From assembly GCA_002163135.1 (NCBI GenBank), contig MAAN01000011.1, forward strand, positions 186,001 to 250,000: a stretch of DNA of 64,000 bases, read 5' to 3'. Positions within the stretch are counted from its first letter, which is position 1; each line of letters begins with the position of its first letter. Source of the DNA: Alphaproteobacteria bacterium 46_93_T64 (GTDB lineage: Bacteria > Pseudomonadota > Alphaproteobacteria > Sneathiellales > Sneathiellaceae). Positions 21,400 to 34,239 of the stretch are shown in pieces. Below the pieces are notes generated by a model, which saw nothing but the letters and a program-made list of their open reading frames with translations, was not told the origin of the DNA and ran no database searches. A program made the translations under genes and the position numbers.

Positions 21400-22374
21400 A
21401 TGGTCAAAACAGATATCAATGCCCGAAACGAACAAGGTTGTGTTCTTTTAGCAGGCCCGACGGCCAGCGGCAAATCCGCGTTGGCAATTTCCATTGCTAA
21501 CGAGTTTGACGGTGTTGTTATCAACGCAGATTCCATGCAGGTCTATTCCGGCCTTTCCGTAATCACTGCGCGTCCCGATGCTGAAGAAGAAGCGTCCGCT
21601 CCCCATCGTTTGTATGGAGCGTTGGCGCCTGATGATTTTTGTTCGGCGGCCCGTTGGCGCGATATGGCGCTGTCGGAAATCGCAAAATGCCATGAAGATC
21701 GTAAACTCCCCATCCTTGTTGGCGGTACAGGAATGTATTTCGAAATCCTGGCCAAAGGGATAGCACAAATCCCAAAGATCAGTGATGACGTACGAGAGGG
21801 TTTGCGATCTTTGCAAAAAGAGCAAGGTAATCAGGTAATCTATGATCGCTTAGTTGAAAAAGATCCTGAAATGGCGACCAAACTTAATCTCGGCGATACG
21901 CAACGTTTATTAAGAGCCTTGGAAATTGTTGAGGAAACAGGAACGTCTATGACGGAATGGCACCGCAAAAGCCCCGAAGGCCCAATATTGGAATGCCCGC
22001 ATCTTTGGTTGGCACTGACACCAGAACGGCAATGGCTTTATGAGCGATGTGATCGCCGTCTTGACTGGATGATGGGCGACGGTGGTGCTGTTGAAGAAGT
22101 AAAATTGTTGCTTGAACAGAATCTGGATCCGTCTCTTCCCGCAATGAAAGCGCTTGGAGTTCCCGAAATAGCTGAATTTTTGGCTGGGGAATTGACGAAG
22201 GATGAAGCTAGCGAGCGCATTAAAATGCTGACCCGGCGTTACGCAAAGCGTCAGATGACATGGGTTCGGAATAAAATGGAGACGGCGGAAAAGTCAACCG
22301 CGCAAGATTTGGAAAGTTTGAAAGCAAATTTCTTTCCATTTATTCGCCATTTTTTGTTGACCCTTGAAGATTGA
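21400..22374 (+). CDS. miaA: tRNA dimethylallyltransferase
   Basis: LLAGPTASGKSALAISIA, NADSMQVYSGL, RRYAKRQMTWVRN. Confidence 0.95.
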   Translation: MVKTDINARNEQGCVLLAGPTASGKSALAISIANEFDGVVINADSMQVYSGLSVITARPDAEEEASAPHRLYGALAPDDFCSAARWRDMALSEIAKCHEDRKLPILVGGTGMYFEILAKGIAQIPKISDDVREGLRSLQKEQGNQVIYDRLVEKDPEMATKLNLGDTQRLLRALEIVEETGTSMTEWHRKSPEGPILECPHLWLALTPERQWLYERCDRRLDWMMGDGGAVEEVKLLLEQNLDPSLPAMKALGVPEIAEFLAGELTKDEASERIKMLTRRYAKRQMTWVRNKMETAEKSTAQDLESLKANFFPFIRHFLLTLED

Positions 22375-22525
22375 AAGTCTAGTTTCCGTTTTGCTGACGA
22401 AGGGAAAGTCTTTATATTTCCCGATTTATCAGCCGGAGTTTCGCTCGGATTTGAATTCCGGGCGCTTTTTTCGTTTAATCAATTTTTTAGTGGTTACCTT
22501 ACTTAATAGAAATTAGAGGCTTCCA

Positions 22526-24289
22526 ATGGCAAACCAGGAAATGACTGGCGCAGAAATCGTAATCAAGGCACTTGTTGATCAAGGTGTCGAAGTGATTTTC
22601 GGATATCCCGGCGGCGCTGTCCTTCCCCTATATGACGAATTGTTCAAACAAAATAGCATCCGTCATATTCTGGTCCGTCAAGAAGGCGGCGCACTTCATG
22701 CGGCGGAAGGGTATGCACGTTCTACCGGTAAGCCCGGTGTGGTGCTTGTGACATCCGGCCCTGGTGCGACCAACGCGGTAACAGGCCTTGCCGATGCTTT
22801 GCTCGACAGTATTCCTATTATTTGTCTGACAGGTCAGGTAGCAACGCATTTGATCGGTAATGACGCCTTTCAAGAAGCTGATACCGTTGGTATTACCCGC
22901 CCAGTGACTAAGCATAACTATCTTGTGAAATCTGCAAATGATTTGGCAAAAACCATGCATGAAGCATTTCATGTGGCAACGAGTGGCCGTCCGGGCCCGG
23001 TTGTGATCGATTTGCCAAAAGATGTTCAGTTTGAAAAGGGTACCTATATTCCTAAAACACTTGTGCAGCACAAAAGCTATAAGCCGCAAGTTAAGGGCGA
23101 TCTGAAAAAGATCAAAGAAGCCGTGAAAATGATTGCGGGCGCCAAAAAGCCGATTTTCTATTCAGGTGGCGGCGTTATCAACTCTGGCCCGAAGGCATCG
23201 AAAATTTTAACTCAACTGGTTCGGATGACAGGTTATCCGATTACCAGCACCTTAATGGGTCTTGGCGCCTATCCGGCATCGGATGAGCAGTTTCTTGGTA
23301 TGCTTGGTATGCACGGAACGTTCGAGGCCAACAATGCCATGCATGACTGTGATGTTATGATATGTGTGGGCGCGCGCTTTGATGATCGGATTACAGGTCG
23401 TTTGGACGCGTTCTCACCAAACTCCAAGAAAATTCATATCGATATTGATCCATCGTCGATTAATAAAAACATTCAAGTGGAGCTGCCCATTGTTGGTGAT
23501 ATCGCTCATGTTCTGGAAGATATGGTCAAGGTTTGGAAATCCGAAGTTTGCAAGCCGGATGCAGCGGCACTTACTGAATGGTGGAAAGAAATTGCCGCTT
23601 GGCGATCTCGTGACTGCCTGAAGTTCAAGCAAGAAAGCACAGTAATCAAGCCGCAGTACGCTCTATCGCGCTTGCAAGAACTGACAAAAGATATGGATCG
23701 CTATATCACAACCGAAGTGGGCCAGCATCAGATGTGGGCCGCGCAGTATCTTACATTTGAAGAGCCAAATCGCTGGATGACTTCTGGTGGCCTTGGTACT
23801 ATGGGTTATGGTCTGCCAGCAGCAGTGGGTGTTCAGATAGCACATCCTGATGCGTTGGTTGTGGATGTGGCGGGTGAAGCCTCCACCATGATGAATATTC
23901 AGGAAATGTCGACAATCCTTCAATATCGTCTGCCTGTGAAGATTTTCATTCTGAATAACCAGTATATGGGTATGGTTCGTCAGTGGCAGGAACTGATGCA
24001 CGGTAGCCGCTACTCTGAAAGCTATATGGAAAGCTTGCCTGATTTTGTGAAACTGGCGGAAGCGTTTGGCGCAACAGGTCTTCGTTGTGATCACGTAGAC
24101 AATGTGGATGATTGCATCAAGGAAATGATTGAAACACCGGGAGCGGTTCTTGTGGACATGCTGGTGGATCAAGTGGAAAATGTGTACCCAATGGTCCCAT
24201 CGGGTGCGGCGCATAATCAAATGCTGCTTGCGGACGATAAGGCCGGCGTGAGCCCAGAAGTTGCTGAAAAAGGCCGGGCGCTAGTTTAA
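22526..24289 (+). CDS. ilvB: acetolactate synthase large subunit
   Basis: TPP enzyme; VIFGYPGGAVLPLYDELF, QEGGALHAAEGYARSTGKPGVVLVTSGPGATN. Confidence 0.96.
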   Translation: MANQEMTGAEIVIKALVDQGVEVIFGYPGGAVLPLYDELFKQNSIRHILVRQEGGALHAAEGYARSTGKPGVVLVTSGPGATNAVTGLADALLDSIPIICLTGQVATHLIGNDAFQEADTVGITRPVTKHNYLVKSANDLAKTMHEAFHVATSGRPGPVVIDLPKDVQFEKGTYIPKTLVQHKSYKPQVKGDLKKIKEAVKMIAGAKKPIFYSGGGVINSGPKASKILTQLVRMTGYPITSTLMGLGAYPASDEQFLGMLGMHGTFEANNAMHDCDVMICVGARFDDRITGRLDAFSPNSKKIHIDIDPSSINKNIQVELPIVGDIAHVLEDMVKVWKSEVCKPDAAALTEWWKEIAAWRSRDCLKFKQESTVIKPQYALSRLQELTKDMDRYITTEVGQHQMWAAQYLTFEEPNRWMTSGGLGTMGYGLPAAVGVQIAHPDALVVDVAGEASTMMNIQEMSTILQYRLPVKIFILNNQYMGMVRQWQELMHGSRYSESYMESLPDFVKLAEAFGATGLRCDHVDNVDDCIKEMIETPGAVLVDMLVDQVENVYPMVPSGAAHNQMLLADDKAGVSPEVAEKGRALV

Positions 24290-24373
24290 TAGCGCTATTA
24301 ATGGGGACAATCTCTCCGATTTGTTATATTAGATTGGGCATGTAAAAAGGCCCTTGGAAATACTTGGACAAAG

Positions 24374-24883
24374 ATGGACGCAAATAAAATTCACCGGCAT
24401 ACAATTGCTGTACTGGTTGACAACGAATTTGGCGTATTGGCGCGCGTTGTTGGCCTGTTCTCCGGTCGTGGTTATAATATTGAAAGCCTGACAGTTGCGA
24501 AGGTTGACGATATGGAAAACTGGTCACGTATTACCATCGTGACCACAGGTACTATGATGGTCATTCAACAGATCAAGGCTCAGTTAGAACGTCTTGTCCC
24601 TGTCCATAAAATTGCAGATCTAACCATTGACGGCCCCAGTGTAGAGCGGGAAATGGCTTTGGTGAAAGTAGAATGCAAAGGCGAGAAGCGGGTTGAAGCA
24701 TTACGCATGGCGGATATTTTCCGTGCACGTGCAGTGGACACAACCGAGACTTCCTTTGTCTTTGAAGTAACAGGCGTTCGCGACAAGGTAAAAGCCTTTG
24801 TCAATCTGATGGAACCGCTTGGAAGAATAGAAGTTTGCCGCACAGGTGTTGTGGCCGTGAGACGAGGCAATAAAACCATTTAG
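24374..24883 (+). CDS. ilvN: acetolactate synthase small subunit
   Basis: HTIAVLVDNEFGVLARVVGLFSGRGYNIESLTVA ACT domain. Confidence 0.96.
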   Translation: MDANKIHRHTIAVLVDNEFGVLARVVGLFSGRGYNIESLTVAKVDDMENWSRITIVTTGTMMVIQQIKAQLERLVPVHKIADLTIDGPSVEREMALVKVECKGEKRVEALRMADIFRARAVDTTETSFVFEVTGVRDKVKAFVNLMEPLGRIEVCRTGVVAVRRGNKTI

Positions 24884-24909
24884 CAGGTTGTTGCCAATTC
24901 AAAAATTAA

Positions 24910-25959
<1,050 letters not shown>

Positions 25960-25989
25960 GTGCTTTGCACTTTTTGAGTGGAATGCTGA

Positions 25990-26021
25990 AAAGCCGATGC
26001 AGAAATGCATCGGCTTTTTTT
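25990..26021 (+). terminator. Rho-independent terminator after ilvC
   Basis: AAGCCGATGCagaaatGCATCGGCTTtttttt. Confidence 0.88.
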
Positions 26022-26364
26022 ATCACTGCCATAATTTTCGCTCAGTTAATGTCCGTAACAGCGGTTCTGAAATTCTAGGGCAGAAAAATCGGCTGTCGGA
26101 CCGATTTGTTTGATAAATCGGTTGCGGGAAGGGCGGGAATGGGCGTAAAAGTGGAACATAACGCTTGGAAAATATTAGCCGCCTTCTGCCATATCCGTTG
26201 ACGTGAAGGTAAATGCTGGTGTTTTGGTGTGTTTTATGATTCAGTGGTAGCGCTGATGGCCGAAAACACCAGATTTTGTAGGTCGTTTTATCGTTTGGTC
26301 CATTGGACTATTTGGGATTTAGATTAAAGGGCAGGGGGGACTTGCTCTTTCTATAAGTGAGTGA

Positions 26365-27414
<1,050 letters not shown>

Positions 27415-27473
27415 GAAAAGCGGATTGATCTAACGGCAGTTTTGCTTTTGGATCGTGTGTCGGGATTAGTAAA

Positions 27474-28364
27474 ATGGCTTTGGAACAGAAAACAACATGG
27501 AAATTAGCATTTCCGTTGAGAGTGTTTTTTCAACGCTTTGCTTTTCTGTCCCTAATTAGTTTATCCATAGTCCTACTTGTTCTTGGAAAAGCGGATCTTG
27601 TGTTGATGGAGCGTATCCGCACCATCAGCACCGATGCGATCTCTCCTGTTCTTGGGGCGTTGTCTCAGCCTGTAAATGCTTTTAATAAAGGAATAGAGCG
27701 GGTTCGTGAACTTGCTTCTCTTGTTGAAGAAAACGAACGCCTACGTCGTGAAAACGAACGTCTTTTGCGCTGGCAATCGGTGAGCCGTACCCTCGATAAA
27801 GAAAATGACTATTACCGTCAGCTCCTAAATGCGCTGACCGATCCACTTGTTCTACCTATTACCGCGCGGGTTATTGGGGATTCTGGTGGACCGTTTGTTC
27901 GCACGTTGCTTTTGGGTGCGGGACAGCTGGATGGCGTACGTGTGGGGCAGGCTGCTGTTGGACCGTTAGGGGTTATCGGCCGCGTTGTGGAAGTTGGGCA
28001 TCTGTCCGCCCGCGTTCTTCTGCTAACAGACTTGAACTCTCGCGTGCCGGTGAAACTTGAAAAATCTCGTTATAAAGGCATTCTGGTGGGGGATAACTCA
28101 ACGTCACCGAAACTTGAATTTTTGCCAACCAATGCGCAAATCTCAGCGGGAGACCGTGTGGTCACATCTGGGGATGGGGGCATGTTGCCCGCGGGCTGGC
28201 CAATTGGAATTGTTTCCTCCGTTACAGAGGGGCAGGTGCGTGTTCAAGCTTATGCTGACTGGACCCGCCTCGAATATATCAGTGTATTACGCTACGATTT
28301 GCCGGGGTTGACAGACAGGGCAACAAATCCGGGTGATCTTGGTGAAAGCAAGTTGGGCAACTAG
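27474..28364 (+). CDS. mreC: rod shape-determining protein MreC
   Basis: Position after mreB, N-terminal TM, coiled coil, MreC beta domain. Confidence 0.93.
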   Translation: MALEQKTTWKLAFPLRVFFQRFAFLSLISLSIVLLVLGKADLVLMERIRTISTDAISPVLGALSQPVNAFNKGIERVRELASLVEENERLRRENERLLRWQSVSRTLDKENDYYRQLLNALTDPLVLPITARVIGDSGGPFVRTLLLGAGQLDGVRVGQAAVGPLGVIGRVVEVGHLSARVLLLTDLNSRVPVKLEKSRYKGILVGDNSTSPKLEFLPTNAQISAGDRVVTSGDGGMLPAGWPIGIVSSVTEGQVRVQAYADWTRLEYISVLRYDLPGLTDRATNPGDLGESKLGN

Positions 28365-28379
28365 CGAAGTGTATTTCCC

Positions 28380-28895
28380 GTGACACCGACTTTTTCGTAT
28401 CAGATAAACCGCCTTTTACGCGGTAGTATCCCCTTTTGGCTCTCGCTTTTTTTAGTGTTGTTGAGCGTTGTTCCTCTACGCATAAATGGTTTCGCCTCAG
28501 TAACGCCGTCTTTCCTCTCTATTGCTGTCTTTTACTGGAGCTTGCATCGTCCATATCTGATGCCGGCGCCGTTGGTTTTCATCCTCGGTTTGATCTTTGA
28601 TATTCTGACCGGTGCCCCAATGGGATTATCTTCGCTGATGCTTTTGCTTGTTCACGGAATAGCCGTATCGCAGCGGCAGGTTTTTGTTGGAAAAGCCTTC
28701 CTGGTGACGTGGTGGGGTTATTTGCTGTTGGGCACTGTGATAGCGGTTTTATCATGGGGATTTGCCAGTCTTCTCTCCCTCACCTTAATTCCAATATTAC
28801 CGCTTTTTGTACAGCTGTTGCTGACCGTACTGGTTTTCCCGTTACTCGCGTGGATTTTCGGATTGGTTCAAAGCAATCTGTTGAGGCATATTTGA
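28380..28895 (+). CDS. mreD: rod shape-determining protein MreD
   Basis: Hydrophobic protein between mreC and PBP2 gene. Confidence 0.9.
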   Translation: MTPTFSYQINRLLRGSIPFWLSLFLVLLSVVPLRINGFASVTPSFLSIAVFYWSLHRPYLMPAPLVFILGLIFDILTGAPMGLSSLMLLLVHGIAVSQRQVFVGKAFLVTWWGYLLLGTVIAVLSWGFASLLSLTLIPILPLFVQLLLTVLVFPLLAWIFGLVQSNLLRHI

Positions 28896-28896
28896 C

Positions 28897-30765
28897 ATGT
28901 CCACAGCCCGCGAAAAAGAGAAAGCCAGACTTTTCACAAGACGTTCCCTGATCATGGCAGGCGGGCAAGCGGCGCTTATGTCTGTACTTGCCGGCAGGCT
29001 TTATTACCTGCAAGTTCTGCAATCTGATGAATATACAATGATGGCCAACGAAAACCGGATGAATATTCGGCTTTTGGCACCGCTTCGTGGGCGCATATTG
29101 GACCGCGGCGGCGTAGAAATTGCCAGCAATCGGCAAAATTATCGAGTTGTTCTAATTCGGGAACAAACGAAAGATGTTTCAAGAACATTGGATCGTTTGT
29201 CTGATTTGGTGCCGGTTTCCGACTCTGATCGAGCACGTGTTTTGAAAGAGACTAAACGTAAACGCGGATTTGTTCCTATACCGGTGATGGAGAATCTAAC
29301 GTGGGAGGAATTCTCACGCATTAATGTACACAGCCCGGAGCTTCCAGGCATTCAGTTGGATGTCGGTGAGACGCGCCATTACCCATACCGGAATTTGTTT
29401 GCACATATTGTTGGATATGTCGGATCTGTATCTGAAAAGGATTTACGTAATCTTGAACCAGATCCTTTACTGGAATTGCCTGGCTTTCGAATTGGCAAAA
29501 ACGGCATTGAAAAATATTACGATCTTTCTCTACGGGGAACAGCCGGGACCAGTCGTGTTGAGGCAAACGCCTATGGCCGTGTCATTCGGGAATTAAACCG
29601 GCAAGAGGGAAGTGCTGGCGATGATCTTGAATTGACCATCGACGTTAATTTGCAAAATTATGCGGTTGAGCGAATGGGCGAAGAAAGCGCTGCCGCTGTT
29701 ATTTTGGACATTCATACGGGCGATGTCTTGTCTATGGTCTCTGTCCCGAGTTTTGATCCAAACAGTTTCACCACAGGCATCGGAATTAAGGAATGGCGCG
29801 GATTGCAATCCAATCCCAAACATCCTTTAAGCAACAAAGCTATCGCAGGCCAATATCCTCCAGGCTCAACCTTCAAGATGGTGGTGGCACTGGCAGCGTT
29901 AGAAGCCGGCGTCATTACACCGGAGCATCGCGTGTATTGCGTGGGTCACACCAAGCTCGGTCGTCATAAGTTCCATTGCTGGAAACGTGGTGGTCATGGG
30001 AAGCTTCATTTGCGTGAAGCGATTGAGCAATCATGTGATGTTTATTTCTATGATATTGCCAAAAAAGTAGGGGTGGATAAGATTGCCGAAATGGCGAACA
30101 GATTTGGATTAGGTGAGAAACTGGATCTTGATCTTTTTGGTGAAAAATCAGGATTGATACCTACAAAATCATGGAAACAAGCTGTGCGCGGGGAACGATG
30201 GCAGGTTGGTGATAGTTTTAACGTCGGTATTGGTCAAGGCTATGTTCTGACAACTCCGTTGCAATTGGCTGTAATGACGGCCCGGCTTGCAAATGGTGGT
30301 AAAGCTGTCAGCCCTCGGTTGGTTAAAGAAAGTAAGGAAAGTGCGCCCGATGATGTTCAACTTGACGAAAAATCTTTGGATATGGGACTCAGCAAAGCAG
30401 CACTTCAAAGTGTTCTAGGTGGTATGTTCGATGTGGTCAACGGTGTCAAAGGCACCGCGAGAGGCGCAAAGATAAAGACTGAAGGTTGGGAAATGGCAGG
30501 AAAGTCAGGAACAGCACAAGTTCGCCGTATTTCCAAAAAAGAACGTTTGAGCGGTGTGCTGAAATCCAGTGAACGACCTTGGAAAGATCGCGACCACGCC
30601 TTGTTTGTGGCTTATGCACCTTTCAATAATCCACGCTACGCGGTGGCGGTGATTGTAGAGCATGGCGGCAGTGCCTCTAAAGTAGCAGCCCCCATCGCTC
30701 GTGATTTGTTGGAAGAAGCTCTCCGTATCGATCCTGTTCGAAAGAAGGCGCGCGATGATGCTTAG
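28897..30765 (+). CDS. mrdA: penicillin-binding protein 2
   Basis: APLRGRILDRGGVEIASNRQNYRVVL; YPPGSTFKMV SxxK motif; KSGTAQV. Confidence 0.95.
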   Translation: MSTAREKEKARLFTRRSLIMAGGQAALMSVLAGRLYYLQVLQSDEYTMMANENRMNIRLLAPLRGRILDRGGVEIASNRQNYRVVLIREQTKDVSRTLDRLSDLVPVSDSDRARVLKETKRKRGFVPIPVMENLTWEEFSRINVHSPELPGIQLDVGETRHYPYRNLFAHIVGYVGSVSEKDLRNLEPDPLLELPGFRIGKNGIEKYYDLSLRGTAGTSRVEANAYGRVIRELNRQEGSAGDDLELTIDVNLQNYAVERMGEESAAAVILDIHTGDVLSMVSVPSFDPNSFTTGIGIKEWRGLQSNPKHPLSNKAIAGQYPPGSTFKMVVALAALEAGVITPEHRVYCVGHTKLGRHKFHCWKRGGHGKLHLREAIEQSCDVYFYDIAKKVGVDKIAEMANRFGLGEKLDLDLFGEKSGLIPTKSWKQAVRGERWQVGDSFNVGIGQGYVLTTPLQLAVMTARLANGGKAVSPRLVKESKESAPDDVQLDEKSLDMGLSKAALQSVLGGMFDVVNGVKGTARGAKIKTEGWEMAGKSGTAQVRRISKKERLSGVLKSSERPWKDRDHALFVAYAPFNNPRYAVAVIVEHGGSASKVAAPIARDLLEEALRIDPVRKKARDDA

Positions 30766-31897
30766 AGAGTTAGGGGGGGCCGACAAAACTATTCCGCTAT
30801 CCCGCAAAATTTGGGATTTGAATTGGGGATTGGTTCTTCTGATTTGTGCCACAGCATCGGTGGGATTTCTGATGCTGTATTCAGCAGCTGAAGGAAATTT
30901 GGAGCCATGGGCATCGCGACAAATGATCCGCTTCGCCGCAGGACTTTGCATCATGTTTGTTGTCGCCCTTACTGACATTCGAATTTGGTTGCGGCTCTCT
31001 TATCCTTTCTATGCAATTGCCCTGTTAATGCTGGGAGCGGTTGAAGTGATGGGGGTTATTGGTATGGGTGCCCGAAGGTGGGTGGAAATTGGTCCCATTC
31101 AAGTGCAACCTTCTGAAATTATGAAGATTACATTGGTAATGGCGATTGCCCGTTATTTCCATGATATCTCATTGGAGGATGTCAGACGACTTCGTTGGCT
31201 GATCCCGCCGCTTATTCTTGTTGCTCTGCCAGCGGCACTGGTTCTAAGGCAGCCTGACCTTGGAACAACGCTATTGTTGGTCGCTGGTGCTGGGATTGTC
31301 TTTTTTGTTGCTGGTGTTCAGTGGTGGAAATTTGCATTGGTAATCGGGACTGCTATTCCGTCAGGCTTCTTTGCTTATCAATTTTTGCATGAATACCAGA
31401 AGAAACGAATACTGATTTTCCTTAATCCGGAATCCGACCCACTGGGGGCTGGGTATCATATTATGCAGTCCAAAATTGCGCTTGGTTCTGGAGGTGTTTT
31501 TGGAAAAGGATTTGTTCAGGGAACGCAAAGTCACTTGAATTATCTCCCTGAAATGCGAACGGATTTTATATTTAGTATGTTGGCGGAAGAATTTGGCATG
31601 ATCGGCGGCCTCATTCTTTTTGCACTGTATATTCTGTTGTTGGCCTATGGGTATGCCATTGCGTTTAGATCACAAAATCACTTTGGTCGTTTGCTGGCTC
31701 TCGGACTCACGGGCGTGTTTTTTCTGTATATCTTCATCAATATTGCGATGGTAATGGGGCTGGTTCCGGTCGTTGGTGTTCCGCTTCCGCTTATCTCATA
31801 CGGTGGCACTTCAATGTTGACGTTGCTTATCAGCTTTGGACTGATCATGAGCGTTTACGTTCATCGTGATATAGAAATGCAACGTAAACAATATTAA
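30755..31897 (+). CDS. rodA: rod shape-determining protein RodA
   Basis: SEDS family; GARRWVEIGPIQVQPSEIMKI, PLISYGGTSMLTLLISFGL; start overlaps mrdA. Confidence 0.94.
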   Translation: MMLRELGGADKTIPLSRKIWDLNWGLVLLICATASVGFLMLYSAAEGNLEPWASRQMIRFAAGLCIMFVVALTDIRIWLRLSYPFYAIALLMLGAVEVMGVIGMGARRWVEIGPIQVQPSEIMKITLVMAIARYFHDISLEDVRRLRWLIPPLILVALPAALVLRQPDLGTTLLLVAGAGIVFFVAGVQWWKFALVIGTAIPSGFFAYQFLHEYQKKRILIFLNPESDPLGAGYHIMQSKIALGSGGVFGKGFVQGTQSHLNYLPEMRTDFIFSMLAEEFGMIGGLILFALYILLLAYGYAIAFRSQNHFGRLLALGLTGVFFLYIFINIAMVMGLVPVVGVPLPLISYGGTSMLTLLISFGLIMSVYVHRDIEMQRKQY

Positions 31898-31965
31898 TCA
31901 TTTCATTGTGACTTTGGCTGTTTTCTATCTGTGTTATGTAAAGACGAACACGGGAGCTTAAGTCT

Positions 31966-32439
31966 ATGAGAGAAATCGCGTCTATAATTGTCTTTGTTTG
32001 CCTTCTTGTTCCCTCGGCCTTTGCAGAGGGGATGAAAGGCACCGCCACTGTTCTAGATGCTGTGACCCTCCAAATTGGGGCGGCGAAGTTTCGCCTGCAG
32101 GGTATTGGTGCACCTAAGCCCGGTCAAATTTGCAAAAACAGAATTGGCAAGAACTATGATTGTGGGGCGATTGCCGCGACCGGCCTTATGGATCTAACCG
32201 CAGGCGCAGTGGTTGACTGCCGATATCTCGATAAAAACCTCACGCAGAAAAGTTGGGCACGCTGCTTTGCAGATGGCTATGATCTGTCAAAAGGCATGGT
32301 GTATACAGGATGGGCTCTTCCCTTGATTAAAGATGATCCTGCTTTTGCTTCAGTCTTGAACACGGCCAAAACCAAGAAGCACGGTCTTTGGGCAGGTACT
32401 TTTTCTTCACCCGTAAGCTGGTCTCACAACGCTCAATAG
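31966..32439 (+). CDS. secreted thermonuclease-like (SNase-fold) protein
   Basis: Signal peptide; GTATVLDAVTLQIGAAKFRLQGIGAPKPGQIC SNase-like start. Confidence 0.65.
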   Translation: MREIASIIVFVCLLVPSAFAEGMKGTATVLDAVTLQIGAAKFRLQGIGAPKPGQICKNRIGKNYDCGAIAATGLMDLTAGAVVDCRYLDKNLTQKSWARCFADGYDLSKGMVYTGWALPLIKDDPAFASVLNTAKTKKHGLWAGTFSSPVSWSHNAQ

Positions 32440-32525
32440 GATGCTCGCGGCAAATTGAACTGCATGTGAGCACAACTCTCTCTACATTCGGAATAAGAGC
32501 TTTTACGCTAAGACCGAGGAACTAA

Positions 32526-33704
32526 ATGAGAGTGAGCATATATACATCGGCAAGGTTCCCAGAATATAGAACCCTTATAGTGGTCGCAGTGTTGATCTCG
32601 ATTATCGGATCTCTCTTGTTGTCAAACATGAACATGGCTTGGATGTTTACAATTGCGCTTTTCATGGGCGTTTCTCTTTATCATGCTGCATTTGGTTTTA
32701 GCGCGGCTTATCGTCAGCTGTTCTTGCATAGACACGTCAAGGGAGCACAAAGCCATCTTATTCTAATTGGTATAACGACACTCCTGTTTGCCCCGTTTCT
32801 GGCGGAAGGATCTGCTTTTGGAAATCCAGTTGGCGGTGCAATCGCACCTGTGGGGATTGGAATGGCGTTCGGTGCCTTCATCTTTGGTGTTGGTATGCAA
32901 CTAGCTAATGCGTGCGCATCTGGGACGTTATATACAGCCGGGGGTGGGAACCCGAGAATGCTGATTGTACTGATTTTTTTCTGTGCGGGTGCATTCTGGG
33001 GAAGTCTTGACTTAAGCTGGTGGCAAGACCTTCCTGGATTTGGCGCCGTGTCGCTTGGTGAAAAATTCGGGTGGACAACAGCAGTATCACTCCAACTAAT
33101 ATTCTTGGCTGTCATTTTTGTGTTGTTGAGAGTGTTTAGCCAAAACGAAAAGATCGAAACAGATACTGATACGGATCAAACGCTAATGTCAAAACTGTTT
33201 CGCGGTCCCTGGCCGTTGGTTTGGGCGGTTCTCTCACTTGCTTTTTTAAATTGGTTAACGCTGATAAGCGCGGGGCACCCATGGTCAATTACATGGGGAT
33301 TTACACTTTGGGCTGGGAAATCCGCACTCCTTTTAGGCTGGGATCCAGCAACGAGCAGTTTTTGGTCCAGTGGTTTTCAACTAAACGCGCTCAGAGGTTC
33401 AATATTGGCAGATACAACATCTGTTATGAATATTGGAATTTTGGCTGGGGCTGCTCTTGCCTCTCTTGCTGTAAAACGTAAAACGGCAAGTTGGAGCGGG
33501 CGGAAATGGCGTTCAATGTTAGCAGCGATTATAGGCGGGCTATTGCTAGGGTACGGTGCACGGTTAGCTTATGGATGTAACATTGGCGCTTTTGTGAGTG
33601 GTGTGGCTTCCACAAGTTTACATGGATGGGTTTGGATAGTGTGCGCGCTTCCGGGAAACTGGATCGGCGTGAAACTAAGGCCATACTTTCATCTAACGAA
33701 TTAG
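32526..33704 (+). CDS. YeeE/YedE (TsuA-type) thiosulfate/sulfur transporter family protein
   Basis: Duplicated motifs ANACASGTLYTAGGGNPRMLIVLIFFCAGAFWGS and YGCNIGAFVSGVASTSLHGWVW; multi-TM. Confidence 0.85.
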   Translation: MRVSIYTSARFPEYRTLIVVAVLISIIGSLLLSNMNMAWMFTIALFMGVSLYHAAFGFSAAYRQLFLHRHVKGAQSHLILIGITTLLFAPFLAEGSAFGNPVGGAIAPVGIGMAFGAFIFGVGMQLANACASGTLYTAGGGNPRMLIVLIFFCAGAFWGSLDLSWWQDLPGFGAVSLGEKFGWTTAVSLQLIFLAVIFVLLRVFSQNEKIETDTDTDQTLMSKLFRGPWPLVWAVLSLAFLNWLTLISAGHPWSITWGFTLWAGKSALLLGWDPATSSFWSSGFQLNALRGSILADTTSVMNIGILAGAALASLAVKRKTASWSGRKWRSMLAAIIGGLLLGYGARLAYGCNIGAFVSGVASTSLHGWVWIVCALPGNWIGVKLRPYFHLTN

Positions 33705-33736
33705 ATATTAGTAAAACAACGAAACAGGAGAGACCA

Positions 33737-34231
33737 ATGCGTAGTCAGTTAAAAATATCAAAGGCCCAGTATCTTTTAATTGCTGGTGGTGTGCTGGTCT
33801 CTAATCTATTAGGCAGTCAAGCTATAGCCGCGCCGACAATAATTGAGCTGGTTCAGGTGCCGTGCCAGTTTCTGGGAATAGAACAGGATCACGGATTTAC
33901 TTCACAGAAAAAGGCCGATTGTGAAGCGATAAACGAGAAAACAGCGGCTGAACGGCTTGAAAAATCAAAGGTGATGATGTTGAAGCCCGGCGAGTATATT
34001 TTTCGTGTGAGCAATAAAAACGTCCCTTATGAGCTTGGGTTTTGGCTTCGAGAAAAAGATTATAACTGGGCGAATCCAGTACACAAGCTGACAAAAACTA
34101 GTATTTCTGGCGGCGGAATGCATATGGGAAAAACAATAGAATATGAGGTAACGCTTAAACCTGGTGAGTATCTCTTTTCGTGCCCATTGAATACGACACC
34201 GGATTATAACCTTATCGTGTCTGATAGTTGA
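33737..34231 (+). CDS. secreted cupredoxin-fold-like protein
   Basis: Signal peptide; GGGMHMGKTIEYEVTLKPGEYLFSCPLNTTPDYNLIV resembles a cupredoxin C-terminal strand/Cys loop. Confidence 0.5.
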   Translation: MRSQLKISKAQYLLIAGGVLVSNLLGSQAIAAPTIIELVQVPCQFLGIEQDHGFTSQKKADCEAINEKTAAERLEKSKVMMLKPGEYIFRVSNKNVPYELGFWLREKDYNWANPVHKLTKTSISGGGMHMGKTIEYEVTLKPGEYLFSCPLNTTPDYNLIVSDS

Positions 34232-34239
34232 GCTTTGGG

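Noticed and set aside
22380-22475. Possible ilvB attenuator with leader peptide
   Set aside because: A weak hairpin with a T-run is present, but no branched-chain-rich leader ORF was found; could simply be the miaA terminator.
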